Assembly (NCBI GenBank): GCA_003963145.1
Contig: RXJJ01000009.1
Coordinates: 131,749-195,748, forward strand
DNA from: Bradyrhizobiaceae bacterium
GTDB taxonomy: Bacteria; Pseudomonadota; Alphaproteobacteria; Rhizobiales; Xanthobacteraceae
Length of the DNA: 64,000 bases
Direction of reading: 5' to 3'
Below the pieces are notes generated by a model. That model made no database searches, was not told the DNA's origin, and saw only the letters and a list, made by a program, of their open reading frames with translations. Shown one piece after another: positions 46,495 to 54,950 of this stretch (the first letter of the stretch is position 1; the number at the start of each line of letters is the position of its first letter). Made by a program: the position numbers and the translations under genes.

Positions 46495-47613
46495 TCATCC
46501 TTTCCAAAATGGCTCTGCATCTAAAAGTTCGCTATACGCTTTAGAGGCTGATCTTAGGAGCGCAGCTGAGCGCTTATTCTTTTCGTTTCGATGGCCTGCA
46601 GCGGTGCGCACGGTGTCGGCTGCCCTAGCTGCCGCGGTTTCGACGCATGCCAGCTTGGCCGCGATCTCGTACTGCGTTTGAATATCATTGAGGTCTCCGA
46701 GATGCACTTGCAGAAGCTCGAGTGCTGCGATGAGGACCCTGAGTCGCTTACGGCTCTTTCGGTCAGTCATGAGACTTGAGAAAAACTCCGACGCGTACCG
46801 CAGTTTTTTCGCATCGATCCGAATGAAGTGGCGTTCCTCTGGTGAGAGCCGCTCAAGACGACGGCCACCTCGCTTTAGCTTACGCCAACGACGATCGAGG
46901 GCATGGACCGCGAAATCCTTGATGGTATTGTCACGCACGGCTTGTCTTTGTAGCGCGCTCTGCATACACCACGGACCTGCCTCGATCCGGGCGACGAGGC
47001 TCTGCATTAGTTGGCGAAAACGTTTGGACTGAAGGGTGCTCACCACTCGCTGATAAGCGCGCGCTCGTTCAACTTGAACCCGCTCTCGAAGATCCAGTGC
47101 GAACGGAGACGAGCCCGCGTTTTCACTGGCGCCCGCAGCTGCGATGTGGGCGATATAAATGTCCAAATCGCGAGCCTCTCCGAGTGTGCGGGAGAGATCG
47201 CGCAGGCCCCGTTTTAACCGTTCGTATTTTTCATCTGTCGCAATAGGCTTGAACAGAGACAACGCCGAACGCAGTCGTCGTATAGCGACACGCATCTGAT
47301 GCAGTGGGGCCGCCGACCGGCTTGCTATCAGCAACCGCTCATTGAGGCGGAAGTGGTGGATACAGGCGCGCGCAATAACCTGGAAAGCCCCGGCGGCTGA
47401 CATATCAGGCTTTAGCTCGATTGGCTCGGCCTTAAACGATCTGGGCTCATCTTCATCCGCCGTTGGATACCCGCACCCCCATGTAGTAGGCGCGCCCAAG
47501 CCCGGTACGCGCTCAAGGTTGTCGGCGAGCCCGTACAAACCGACCGGTGAACCGCGCTTCATCTCAACTTCCGCTCTTATTGTCAGCCATGCTGAACTGT
47601 CAGCCACGACCAA
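46495..47613 (-). CDS. CHAD domain protein, N-terminally shortened CYTH-CHAD type
   Basis: About 370 residues. Residues about 85-360 are a CHAD domain: basic helices with conserved His and Arg (LHQMRVAIRRLRSALSLF, GEARDLDIYIAHI, DAKKLRYASEFFSSLM, LQVHLGDLNDIQTQ), which binds polyphosphate. The first 30 residues resemble only the end of a CYTH domain (LTIRAEVEMKRGSPVGLYGL). A TAA stop lies just upstream in frame, so most of the CYTH part is missing. Function: polyphosphate granule association. It fits the nearby PPK2 gene at 49000. The start codon (TTG 47613 or GTG 47607) is uncertain. Confidence 0.82.
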   Translation of the reverse strand: MVVADSSAWLTIRAEVEMKRGSPVGLYGLADNLERVPGLGAPTTWGCGYPTADEDEPRSFKAEPIELKPDMSAAGAFQVIARACIHHFRLNERLLIASRSAAPLHQMRVAIRRLRSALSLFKPIATDEKYERLKRGLRDLSRTLGEARDLDIYIAHIAAAGASENAGSSPFALDLRERVQVERARAYQRVVSTLQSKRFRQLMQSLVARIEAGPWCMQSALQRQAVRDNTIKDFAVHALDRRWRKLKRGGRRLERLSPEERHFIRIDAKKLRYASEFFSSLMTDRKSRKRLRVLIAALELLQVHLGDLNDIQTQYEIAAKLACVETAAARAADTVRTAAGHRNEKNKRSAALLRSASKAYSELLDAEPFWKG

Positions 47614-47707
47614 CTCCCCCGCCTCGCGTCGAGCCGATAAAGTTTCGCTTTAAGAACCATATCTCCTCCGCGACTTACTGCTGCTGCGCCTCGGATATAG
47701 TTGTCGA

Positions 47708-47884
47708 TTACTTGTTGGCTGTACCGCCACAACATGTCTCGATCGCCTTGGTGTGCCCGGGAGCGGACGGATGGGCGGACTTACTCGCAGTATCCGTGGT
47801 TGTATTGCTCCCACAGCAGTCGTGGCCAGGCTTAGGCGCAGCTTTGGGGATCAATTTTGAATCCGTGGCGGTTCTGTCAGTCAT
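47708..47884 (-). CDS. 58-residue Cys-rich metal-binding peptide
   Basis: ATG 47884 with a very strong GAGGAGGAG ribosome-binding site. The protein carries two CC pairs (HDCCGS and ETCCGG) spaced about 30 residues apart with His and Lys in between. There is no signal peptide. Paired vicinal cysteines in such a short polypeptide point to cytoplasmic Cu(I) or soft-metal binding. No named family. Confidence 0.65.
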   Translation of the reverse strand: MTDRTATDSKLIPKAAPKPGHDCCGSNTTTDTASKSAHPSAPGHTKAIETCCGGTANK

Positions 47885-47969
47885 CTCTCTACTCCTCCTC
47901 GTTATCAACACGGGCGCAATTGAGTGCGCAATCATGTTTCATGGTATTGTGCGACGGTAGAAGAAGTCT

Positions 47970-47983
47970 TTAATCCACATTAA
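47970..47983 (-). promoter_or_regulatory. FNR/FixK-like box, variant
   Basis: TTAAT-N4-ATTAA, a symmetric 14-base site. Its centre is about 92 bases upstream of the Cys-rich peptide start (47884). It resembles the other boxes of this region except that TTGAT is TTAAT. Confidence 0.4.
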
Positions 47984-48126
47984 GCCGACGCCACACCCAA
48001 ACGGTGCGGTGAGCAGCATGGATTGGTCCCTCACGGAAGCTGCGAAACGCTTGCGAGTAGCTCTTGGCAAGACGTGATGGTCATTCCTGACTTGAGTTTA
48101 TCGGTCAGCCTCAGCGGCCACGTGAG

Positions 48127-48408
48127 TCATGGATGACGCGATTGGTGGGTTTCTTGGCATAGAGGTCTTTCATCGCTATCGCTCGGCCCGACTCTCACGG
48201 CGAACGAGCCGGACACTTGCCAATGCGGCTCAGAAACCACCATAAACCGCAGCGCTGAAAGTGGCGTCAATCCTCGGCGCGTCTTGGAAAGGTCAGCGAT
48301 TTCACGCGCGTTGCCGATCGGGGAGAGTTCGACTAGCTTGGACGATATCACCTGCCACGAGGCACTCCGCCGTATTCCAAAGCAGTCCGGGTATTTCTCT
48401 TGTCTCAA
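48127..48408 (-). CDS. Doubtful hypothetical ORF
   Basis: 93 codons from a TTG start with no clear ribosome-binding site and no family recognised. The second half has a plausible beta-like pattern (LRFMVVSEPHWQVSGSFAVRVG). Another frame overlaps its start (48302-48487). It may be a fragment of an older gene. Confidence 0.2.
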   Translation of the reverse strand: MRQEKYPDCFGIRRSASWQVISSKLVELSPIGNAREIADLSKTRRGLTPLSALRFMVVSEPHWQVSGSFAVRVGPSDSDERPLCQETHQSRHP

Positions 48409-48425
48409 ACGTTTGACGATCGCGC

Positions 48426-48755
48426 TCAGCAGCTATGATGATGACGGCGCGGTCCGGCCTCACCTTTTGCACTGTCGTGGTCGGCATGTTCAGTAGTCAG
48501 CGCGCCCTCTCCTGCGGAAGGTAAGCCGTGCATGTGATCATTCTGCGGAGCTGTTGTACTGTCTGAGTCTAATGCGGCAGCGCTCACGAACGGCCTATTC
48601 ATCGTCTCGCCGCTGGGATCATTTTGGCTCCCCTCGCGCGCACCCCTGTGATCGTGACCACGATGACCCATGCCACAGCCACCTCGGCTAAACATAAGGA
48701 GCGCGACCGCGCCAAGTGCAAGCCAAACCCAATTGCTATTGAGCCAATTCATCAT
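48426..48755 (-). CDS. Small membrane protein with a His-rich tail
   Basis: 109 residues: a single membrane helix near the N-terminus (WVWLALGAVALLMFSRG), then a Cys/His segment (GGCGMGHRGHDH) and a hydrophilic tail ending RRHHHSC. It resembles the short DUF2933-type proteins found with copper genes. GGAGGGAG lies before ATG 48755. It is divergent from PPK2, with a FNR-like box between the two. Confidence 0.65.
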   Translation of the reverse strand: MMNWLNSNWVWLALGAVALLMFSRGGCGMGHRGHDHRGAREGSQNDPSGETMNRPFVSAAALDSDSTTAPQNDHMHGLPSAGEGALTTEHADHDSAKGEAGPRRHHHSC

Positions 48756-48911
48756 GTTACTCCCTCCTACCTACGGGATCATCGACCTCATCATGACCTA
48801 CTATCCCTTCACGCCGCTTTCGGTATAGCTCCCTGTCGGCTTAGTTGCGGCAGTAGCGGACGATGGCGTCGCTATCTAACGAACACTTAACGCCAAAAAC
48901 GGCTTCAGACC

Positions 48912-48925
48912 TTGATGTAGATTAA
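48912..48925. promoter_or_regulatory. FNR/FixK-like box upstream of ppk2
   Basis: TTGAT-N4-ATTAA (nine of ten consensus positions of TTGAT-N4-ATCAA). The centre is about 81 bases before the PPK2 ATG. It also lies upstream of the divergent small membrane protein gene. Confidence 0.55.
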
Positions 48926-48999
48926 GTTCTCGCACTCGCGCCCTATGCTATTTTCCGACATTAAGATGCATCGGATGTTCTGAAACATTATGAGCGCAA

Positions 49000-49785
49000 A
49001 TGGCAAAACGCATAAAGACGCATCGCAAGCACGGCGGCAACAAACAATACGAGACTGCTTTACGCGAGCTTCAGATTGAACTCGTCAAGGTTCAAAGGCA
49101 TGTCATTAAGCACGGACACAAGGTACTGATCATATTCGAGGGGCGTGACGCGGCTGGAAAGGATGGAACAATAAAGCGCATCGTCGAACATCTCAGCCCA
49201 CGAGAAACCCGCGTTGTGGCGTTGAGCAAGCCATCTGACCGGGATGATACCTCATGGTACTTTCAGCGCTACGTAACGCACCTTCCCGCCGCGCGAGAGG
49301 TCGTCCTGTTTAATCGAAGCTGGTACAATCGGGCAGGCGTAGAACGGGTGATGGAGTTCTGTACCGACGGTGAGTATCAGCGCTTCATGGAAGACGTTCT
49401 TCCATTCGAGCATATGCTCATTGGCTCCGGAATTCAAATTCTGAAGTACTACCTCGACATCGGCAAGAAGGAGCAGAAGGGACGGTTGAGGGATCGGCGG
49501 CACGACCCGCTGAAGCAATGGAAAACGAGTTCCATTGACGAAGTCGCGGTGAAGCATTGGGACGACTACACCGAGGCGCGGGATCAGATGCTGGCCCGAA
49601 CCTCAAGTCCTCTGTCTCCTTGGATTGCGGTTCGCGCGGACGACAAGCAGCTTGCTCACCTGAATGTCATTCGAGACCTACTTTCGCGCCTGGCTTGCCC
49701 GCAGACCGATAGGCACCAGGCGGTTCCGGATCTCAACGTCGTTTTTCCATATGATGAGGCTCGCGCTGGCCTGCTCGCGAAGTGA
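49000..49785 (+). CDS. ppk2: Polyphosphate kinase 2
   Basis: 261-residue single-domain PPK2. It transfers phosphate between polyphosphate and nucleoside di- or monophosphates. The Walker A motif is GRDAAGKDG (residues 48-56), followed by KRIVEHLSPRETRVVALSKP; the second motif is VVLFNRSWYNRAGVERVMEF, with the lid segment LDIGKKEQKGRLRDRRHDPLKQWK. It is cytoplasmic. It lies next to a CHAD polyphosphate-binding protein gene 1.4 kb away, upstream of the ABC export operon. A FNR-like box lies upstream. The subclass (I-III) cannot be told from length alone. Confidence 0.93.
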   Translation: MAKRIKTHRKHGGNKQYETALRELQIELVKVQRHVIKHGHKVLIIFEGRDAAGKDGTIKRIVEHLSPRETRVVALSKPSDRDDTSWYFQRYVTHLPAAREVVLFNRSWYNRAGVERVMEFCTDGEYQRFMEDVLPFEHMLIGSGIQILKYYLDIGKKEQKGRLRDRRHDPLKQWKTSSIDEVAVKHWDDYTEARDQMLARTSSPLSPWIAVRADDKQLAHLNVIRDLLSRLACPQTDRHQAVPDLNVVFPYDEARAGLLAK

Positions 49786-49802
49786 CGCTCATACCTGAGC
49801 AC

Positions 49803-49819
49803 TTGGCCAAATAGGCCAA
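49803..49819. repeat. Short palindrome between ppk2 and the ABC operon
   Basis: TTGGCC-N5-GGCCAA. No T-run follows, so a regulatory site is more likely than a terminator. It lies 78 bases before the HlyD-like gene. Confidence 0.45.
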
Positions 49820-49896
49820 CAATGCAGACCGCGTCGTCTAAGGCGCCGAGATAGACCACGACAAAAATGCTTATTAACACTCAATCCGGGTAACCA

Positions 49897-50883
49897 ATGC
49901 GCATTGCTCCAATCCTAACAGTTGTCGTTTTGTTGGCCGCAACGGCCGGTGGCTACGCCTATTGGATTCAAGAACAAGCTCTGCGAGTGCCTGCAGGTCT
50001 GGCTCGCGCCAACGGTCGCATTGAAGTCGAACGTGCGGATGTCGCCACTAAATATGCTGGCCGCATCGCAGAACTTCGCGTCAACGAAGGATCATCAGTC
50101 GAGAAAGGCAGTATTCTTGCCCGTATGGACACCACAGAAATAGTCGCTCAACTAGCCGGGGCCAGAGCTGCGGTGCATCGCGCGCACCAGAGTGTCGCGC
50201 GAGCCCAAGCCGACATGACTCTACGCGAGGCAGAACTAAAGCTCACTGAGGTCGAGTTAAAACGCGGGATCGAGCTTGTGCGAACGAACGCTATCACGCA
50301 GGCGGACCTCGACCGCCGCACCGCGCAGAGGGATGTATCAAGGGCTACTCTAGAAGGTGCGAACGTCGCTATCGAAGATGCCAAAGCAGCGACCGAGGTC
50401 GCCGAAGCGCAGGTCGCGCAGATCGAAGCAACGATTGCCGACATGACCCTAAAGGCGCCGGTTACAGGGCGCGTCGAATACCGTCTTGCCCAGGCAGGCG
50501 AGGTCGTTGCCGCCGGTGGACGCGTATTGACGCTCCTCGACCTCACCGACGTGCATATGACCGTCTTTCTTCCAACCAGCCAGGTGGGACGAGTCGAACT
50601 CGGATCGGAGGCGCGGATCGTATTTGATGGCGCACCAAAGTACGTCTTTCCGGCAACGGTGTCCTTCGTCGCCGGCGAAGCGCAATTTACGCCCAAATAT
50701 GTGGAGACCATGAGCGAACGTGAAAAGCTAATGTACCGCATCAAGCTTCACATCGACCCACAGCTTCTTGAAACCTATCGCGGCTACATTAAAGCCGGAA
50801 TGACTGGCAACGCTTATGTCAAGCTTGCCGCCGGGTCGACGTGGCCGGCCGCTCTCGCGCCGAGGCTTCCGGATGTCCACTAA
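49897..50883 (+). CDS. yhiI: HlyD/YhiI-like membrane-fusion protein
   Basis: 328 residues, periplasmic adaptor with one N-terminal membrane anchor (APILTVVVLLAATAGGYAYW). The biotinyl-lipoyl domain halves (EVERADVATKYAGRIAELRVNEGSSVEKGSILARMD and APVTGRVEYRLAQAGEVVAAGGRVLTLLDL) flank a long coiled-coil hairpin (about 80-170). It connects the ABC exporter to an outer channel. Its stop overlaps the RbbA-like gene by 11 bases. The order yhiI-rbbA-yhhJ matches the E. coli cluster of the same name. Confidence 0.87.
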   Translation: MRIAPILTVVVLLAATAGGYAYWIQEQALRVPAGLARANGRIEVERADVATKYAGRIAELRVNEGSSVEKGSILARMDTTEIVAQLAGARAAVHRAHQSVARAQADMTLREAELKLTEVELKRGIELVRTNAITQADLDRRTAQRDVSRATLEGANVAIEDAKAATEVAEAQVAQIEATIADMTLKAPVTGRVEYRLAQAGEVVAAGGRVLTLLDLTDVHMTVFLPTSQVGRVELGSEARIVFDGAPKYVFPATVSFVAGEAQFTPKYVETMSEREKLMYRIKLHIDPQLLETYRGYIKAGMTGNAYVKLAAGSTWPAALAPRLPDVH

Positions 50884-53635
50884 TGACGAGCCGGCTGTTA
50901 AGATCGAGATGCTCAATCATCGTTATGGCGCCAGGATTGCGCTTGACGGCGTAAGTCTTTCGATCCTCACCGGTTCAACCGTGGCCTTCATCGGCCCCGA
51001 TGGGGTCGGCAAGTCGATGCTCCTCGGACTGATTGCAGGCGTCAAGCGTATTCAATCGGGAGCGGTGCTGGTTCTCGACGGTAACATGGCATCGCGCGTC
51101 CACCGCGATGCGATTGCACCGCGCATCGCCTATATGCCGCAAGGTCTCGGCCGCAACCTCTATCCAACGCTATCCGTAATCGAAAACATTGATTTCTTCG
51201 GCCGTTTGTACGGACAGCCGGACCGCGAACGGCGTCGACGCATTGCGCGCCTACTCGCGGCAACCGGCCTCGACCCGTTTCCGGATAGGCTGGCCGGCAA
51301 GCTATCGGGCGGCATGAAGCAGAAGCTCGGACTCTGCTGTGCCCTGGTCCACGATCCCGATCTGTTGATCCTCGACGAGCCCACGACCGGCGTTGACCCG
51401 CTGTCGCGACGCCAGTTCTGGGAACTTATTGCCCGAATTCGTGCCGAACGGCCCGGTATGACGCTACTGGTGGCAACGGCCTACATGGAGGAGGCCGAAC
51501 GCTTCGAACACATCGTCGCAATCGACGAGGGCAGGATCATCGCCGCCGGTGAGATAGCTGCCATTCTTGCACGGACCAACGCGAACACGCTGGAGGAGGC
51601 CTACATCGCTCTTCAGCGTCCTGAACGCCGCGGCGAGCACACAGCGCTCACGATACCACGCTTACAGCATCGCGATGGCCCCGCAGCAATTGCCGCTGAG
51701 GACCTGACGATGCGCTTCGGTGACTTTACCGCCGTCGATCATGTGAGTTTCCGTATCGAGCGCGGCGAGATTTTTGGATTTCTGGGATCAAACGGTTGCG
51801 GCAAGACGACCACAATGAAGATGCTCACGGGACTGCTGCGAGCGAGTGAGGGCCGCGCCGAATTACTGGGCAAGCCGGTCAACGCCCAGGACATCACGAC
51901 CAGAATGCGCGTCGGCTACATGTCGCAATCATTTTCGCTGTACGATGAAATTTCTGTCCGCGCCAATCTCGAATTGCATGGACAGCTCTGTCGTATCCCT
52001 GCTGGGGAACTAGGTACCCGCGTCGCGGCGAGCCTTGCTCGCTTCGAGCTTGCCGATATCGCGGACGCCCTGCCTCCTGCTTTGCCTTTAGGGATGCGCC
52101 AAAGATTGCAGCTTGCCGCCGCCTGCCTGCATCGGCCGGAGGTGCTGATCCTTGATGAGCCGACGTCTGGCGTCGATCCGGCAGCGCGCGACCGATTTTG
52201 GCGACTGCTTGTGGAGATGTCACGTCGTGACGGAGTAACCATCTTCATATCGACGCATTTCATGAACGAAGCCGAACGCTGCGACCGGCTTTCATTGATG
52301 CATGCAGGCCGCGTACTTGCCGTTGGCACCCCAGAAGAGCTGCGCCAAAGCCGCGGCGACGGGAGCCTCGAAGACGCCTTTATCGCTTATCTCCAGGATG
52401 CCGCGGCGCCGACGACGGCCGCTACAACAGGTGATTCGAGTCCTTCAAATGCCGAAACCTGGTCTGAATCATCAGCAACCGCAGCAGTTCTGCCGCATAG
52501 GTCGCTCACGGCCTCTTTGCGCCGAACATGGGCATTCACGCGACGAGAAGCCGTGGAATTGCTGAGAGACCCTATCCGGTTGGCGTTCGCCCTACTTGGC
52601 CCTCTCCTTCTCCTGGTAGCGTTCGGTTACGGCATCTCGTTCGACATCGAAGGCCTTCGCTATGCTGTGCTCGATCGCGATCAGTCTCTCGAAAGCCGTT
52701 TAGCCTTAGAGCAGTTTTCTCATTCCCGCTATTTCGTCGAACAACCGTCGCTTAAGGACGAGTTCGAGATCGATCGTCGCTTGCGATCTGGCGAGTTGCG
52801 CTTTGCGATCGACATCCCGCCGGGCTTTGGCCGTGACCTACTGCAGAATCGCCAACCACAAATCAGCTTCTGGCTCGACGGCGGCAACACATTCCCGGCA
52901 GAGACAGCCCGCGCATATATCCAAGGTGTGGTTCTTGCCTACGCAGCGGACCGCTATCGAAGGTTAAACGGCCGGGATCCGCAGTTGCTTCCGATCAATA
53001 TCGAGCCGCGGTTCCGTTACAACCAGGACTTCCGTAGCGTTTTCGCGATCACACCGGGAACGATCATGCTTCTGCTGGTCGTGTTTCCAGCGATGTTGAC
53101 GGCGCTCGGCGTGGTGAGGGAGAAGGAGATGGGCTCGATCACGAACGTCTACGCCTCCCCTGCGACGGTTGGCGAATATCTCATCGGCAAGCAGCTACCC
53201 TACATTGCGATCGGCTTCGTCAGTTATGTTAGCCTCGTAATGCTGGCTGCCGGCGTGCTCGGTGTCGTTCCAAAGGGATCTGTGCTTGCCTTGTCGGCTG
53301 CAGCACTCAGCTATGTATTCGCGGCAACCGCGTTCGGTCTTCTAGTGTCGGCGTTCGTCTCAACCCAGGTTGCTGCGATTTTCGGAACGGCGATCCTGAC
53401 TGCGATGACCGCGGCGCATTATTCAGGGTTTCTTTTTCCAGCCTCAACACTTGAAGGCCCAGCCCGCATAATGGGGCTTTCATTTCCTGCACTTTGGTTT
53501 CAGACGGTGAGCCTCGGCGTCTTTGCTAAAGGCCTCGAAGCGGGCGCGTTTATCCGCGAGATCGGCGTATTGCTTGGGTTTGGCATTCTGTTTCTGCTGC
53601 TGGCCCGCCTGTCGGTCCGCAAGCAAGGAGCCTAG
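50873..53635 (+). CDS. rbbA: RbbA-like ABC transporter with two ATPase domains fused to a membrane domain
   Basis: 920 residues, close to the length of E. coli RbbA (about 911). The first ATPase domain (about 10-230) has Walker A GPDGVGKS, signature LSGGMKQKL and Walker B LLILDEPTTG. The second (about 270-500) has Walker A GSNGCGKT and Walker B LILDEPTSG, but its signature reads LPLGMRQRL instead of LSGG. Then follows an ABC2-type membrane domain (about 580-920) with an extracytoplasmic loop and five or six helices. The start ATG 50873 overlaps the previous gene. The substrate is unknown; E. coli RbbA was first described as ribosome-associated. Confidence 0.9.
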   Translation: MSTNDEPAVKIEMLNHRYGARIALDGVSLSILTGSTVAFIGPDGVGKSMLLGLIAGVKRIQSGAVLVLDGNMASRVHRDAIAPRIAYMPQGLGRNLYPTLSVIENIDFFGRLYGQPDRERRRRIARLLAATGLDPFPDRLAGKLSGGMKQKLGLCCALVHDPDLLILDEPTTGVDPLSRRQFWELIARIRAERPGMTLLVATAYMEEAERFEHIVAIDEGRIIAAGEIAAILARTNANTLEEAYIALQRPERRGEHTALTIPRLQHRDGPAAIAAEDLTMRFGDFTAVDHVSFRIERGEIFGFLGSNGCGKTTTMKMLTGLLRASEGRAELLGKPVNAQDITTRMRVGYMSQSFSLYDEISVRANLELHGQLCRIPAGELGTRVAASLARFELADIADALPPALPLGMRQRLQLAAACLHRPEVLILDEPTSGVDPAARDRFWRLLVEMSRRDGVTIFISTHFMNEAERCDRLSLMHAGRVLAVGTPEELRQSRGDGSLEDAFIAYLQDAAAPTTAATTGDSSPSNAETWSESSATAAVLPHRSLTASLRRTWAFTRREAVELLRDPIRLAFALLGPLLLLVAFGYGISFDIEGLRYAVLDRDQSLESRLALEQFSHSRYFVEQPSLKDEFEIDRRLRSGELRFAIDIPPGFGRDLLQNRQPQISFWLDGGNTFPAETARAYIQGVVLAYAADRYRRLNGRDPQLLPINIEPRFRYNQDFRSVFAITPGTIMLLLVVFPAMLTALGVVREKEMGSITNVYASPATVGEYLIGKQLPYIAIGFVSYVSLVMLAAGVLGVVPKGSVLALSAAALSYVFAATAFGLLVSAFVSTQVAAIFGTAILTAMTAAHYSGFLFPASTLEGPARIMGLSFPALWFQTVSLGVFAKGLEAGAFIREIGVLLGFGILFLLLARLSVRKQGA

Positions 53636-53637
53636 CA

Positions 53638-54765
53638 ATGCAGCGCTGGGTTGCGAACGTCTTTCACCTCGGTCTCAAGGAACTCGCCAGTCTCGGCCGC
53701 GATGTCGTGATGGTCGTTCTGATCATCTACGTTTTCACGGTGGCAGTCTATTCCGAAGCCACGGCCATGAGGACAGATGTGAGCAATGCCGGCGTGGCCG
53801 TCGTCGACGCCGACCAATCGGCATTATCATCCCGGATCAAGGACGCCTTACAACCACCCTATTTCCGACCAGTCCGTGAAATCGACCGCTCGGAGCTAGA
53901 TCAATTGTTGGATAAGGGACAATACACATTCATTCTGGAAATCCCGCCGAAACTCGAGGCCGATCTCCTGGCGAACCGTGGTCCCTCGATCCAGATCAAC
54001 GTCGACGCGACGGCGGTGACGCAAGCCGCGGTTGGGACCGCTTACATTCAGGAAATCATCGCCCGCGAGACATCGAGCTTTCTGAAGCAACGTGGACCCA
54101 ACCCGACCGTTCCCGTCGATCCCGTGATTCGCGCCTTTTTCAACCAGAACCTCGAGGCGATCCGCTTCAGCGCCAGTATGGGTGTCATCAACAACGTCAC
54201 GATCCTTGCCATCATTCTCGTCGGCGCGGCCGTGATGCGGGAACGCGAGCGCGGCACCATCGAGCACTTGTTGGTGATGCCTGTGCTGCCGAGCGAAATC
54301 CTTGCAGCGAAAATCTGGGCAAATGGCCTCGTCGTCCTTCTCGCGGCGGGGTTTTCCCTTCACGTCATCGTCCATGTCGCGCTGCAGGTACCAATCGTTG
54401 GATCGGTCGAGTTCTTCCTCGCCGGGGCCACCATTTATCTCTTCGCCGTGACCTCGCTCAGTATTTTGTTGGCGACGATCGCAAACTCGATGCCGCAGTT
54501 CGCATTACTGTCTATTCCCGTCTTCATCCTGATGTTCCTGCTGTCCGGCTCGTTCACGCCGTTCGAAAGTATGCCGGCATTCCTGCAAGACATCTTGTAT
54601 TTGTCGCCATCGACTCACTTCGTGAGGTTCGCTCAGTCAGTCCTGTATCGCGGCGCCGGACTCCATGTTGTATGGAAGGACCTCGGGATCATGTGCGCAC
54701 TCGGTGGCGGCTTTCTCGCAGTGGCCTTATCGCGGTTCAGAGCGATGCTTGCGCGACAAAACTGA
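53638..54765 (+). CDS. yhhJ: ABC-2 type permease, YhhJ-like
   Basis: 375 residues (E. coli YhhJ is about 374). One N-terminal helix (VVMVVLIIYVFTVAVYSEA), a large periplasmic loop (about 45-190), then five membrane helices, with ERERGTIEHLLVMPVLPSEILAAK, a conserved ABC2 coupling region. It starts two bases after the RbbA-like stop and completes the export operon. The convergent oleate hydratase gene begins beyond a 9-base inverted repeat. Confidence 0.9.
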   Translation: MQRWVANVFHLGLKELASLGRDVVMVVLIIYVFTVAVYSEATAMRTDVSNAGVAVVDADQSALSSRIKDALQPPYFRPVREIDRSELDQLLDKGQYTFILEIPPKLEADLLANRGPSIQINVDATAVTQAAVGTAYIQEIIARETSSFLKQRGPNPTVPVDPVIRAFFNQNLEAIRFSASMGVINNVTILAIILVGAAVMRERERGTIEHLLVMPVLPSEILAAKIWANGLVVLLAAGFSLHVIVHVALQVPIVGSVEFFLAGATIYLFAVTSLSILLATIANSMPQFALLSIPVFILMFLLSGSFTPFESMPAFLQDILYLSPSTHFVRFAQSVLYRGAGLHVVWKDLGIMCALGGGFLAVALSRFRAMLARQN

Positions 54766-54856
54766 TCGTCACCTCTCTCTTTGACCGCGAACGCTCGGAG
54801 CGGTTTCACGTCGTTTATAGAGCCGAACGACGAGAGGGTGACCTGCATAAGAAGCC

Positions 54857-54885
54857 GTCAAACTCATCACCGTATCGAGTTTGAC
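54857..54885. terminator. Hairpin between convergent permease and oleate hydratase genes
   Basis: GTCAAACTC (54857-54865) and GAGTTTGAC (54877-54885) are perfect nine-base arms with an 11-base loop and no T-run. Possible bidirectional 3' end for the convergent genes. Confidence 0.45.
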
Positions 54886-54950
54886 AGCCAGATATGTCCT
54901 GACGATGAGCTTCTACGAACGTAGCGGCACACAGAATTGTTCGCCGCATG

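Larger units (their letters stand above)
47885..48425. other. Region of uncertain content between the Cys-rich and His-rich genes
   Basis: About 540 bases. It contains the TTAAT-N4-ATTAA box (47970-47983) upstream of the Cys-rich peptide gene. It also holds a minus-strand open frame (48127-48408) and an overlapping one in another frame (48302-48487), neither with a good ribosome-binding site nor a recognised domain. Possibly a decayed gene. Confidence 0.35.
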
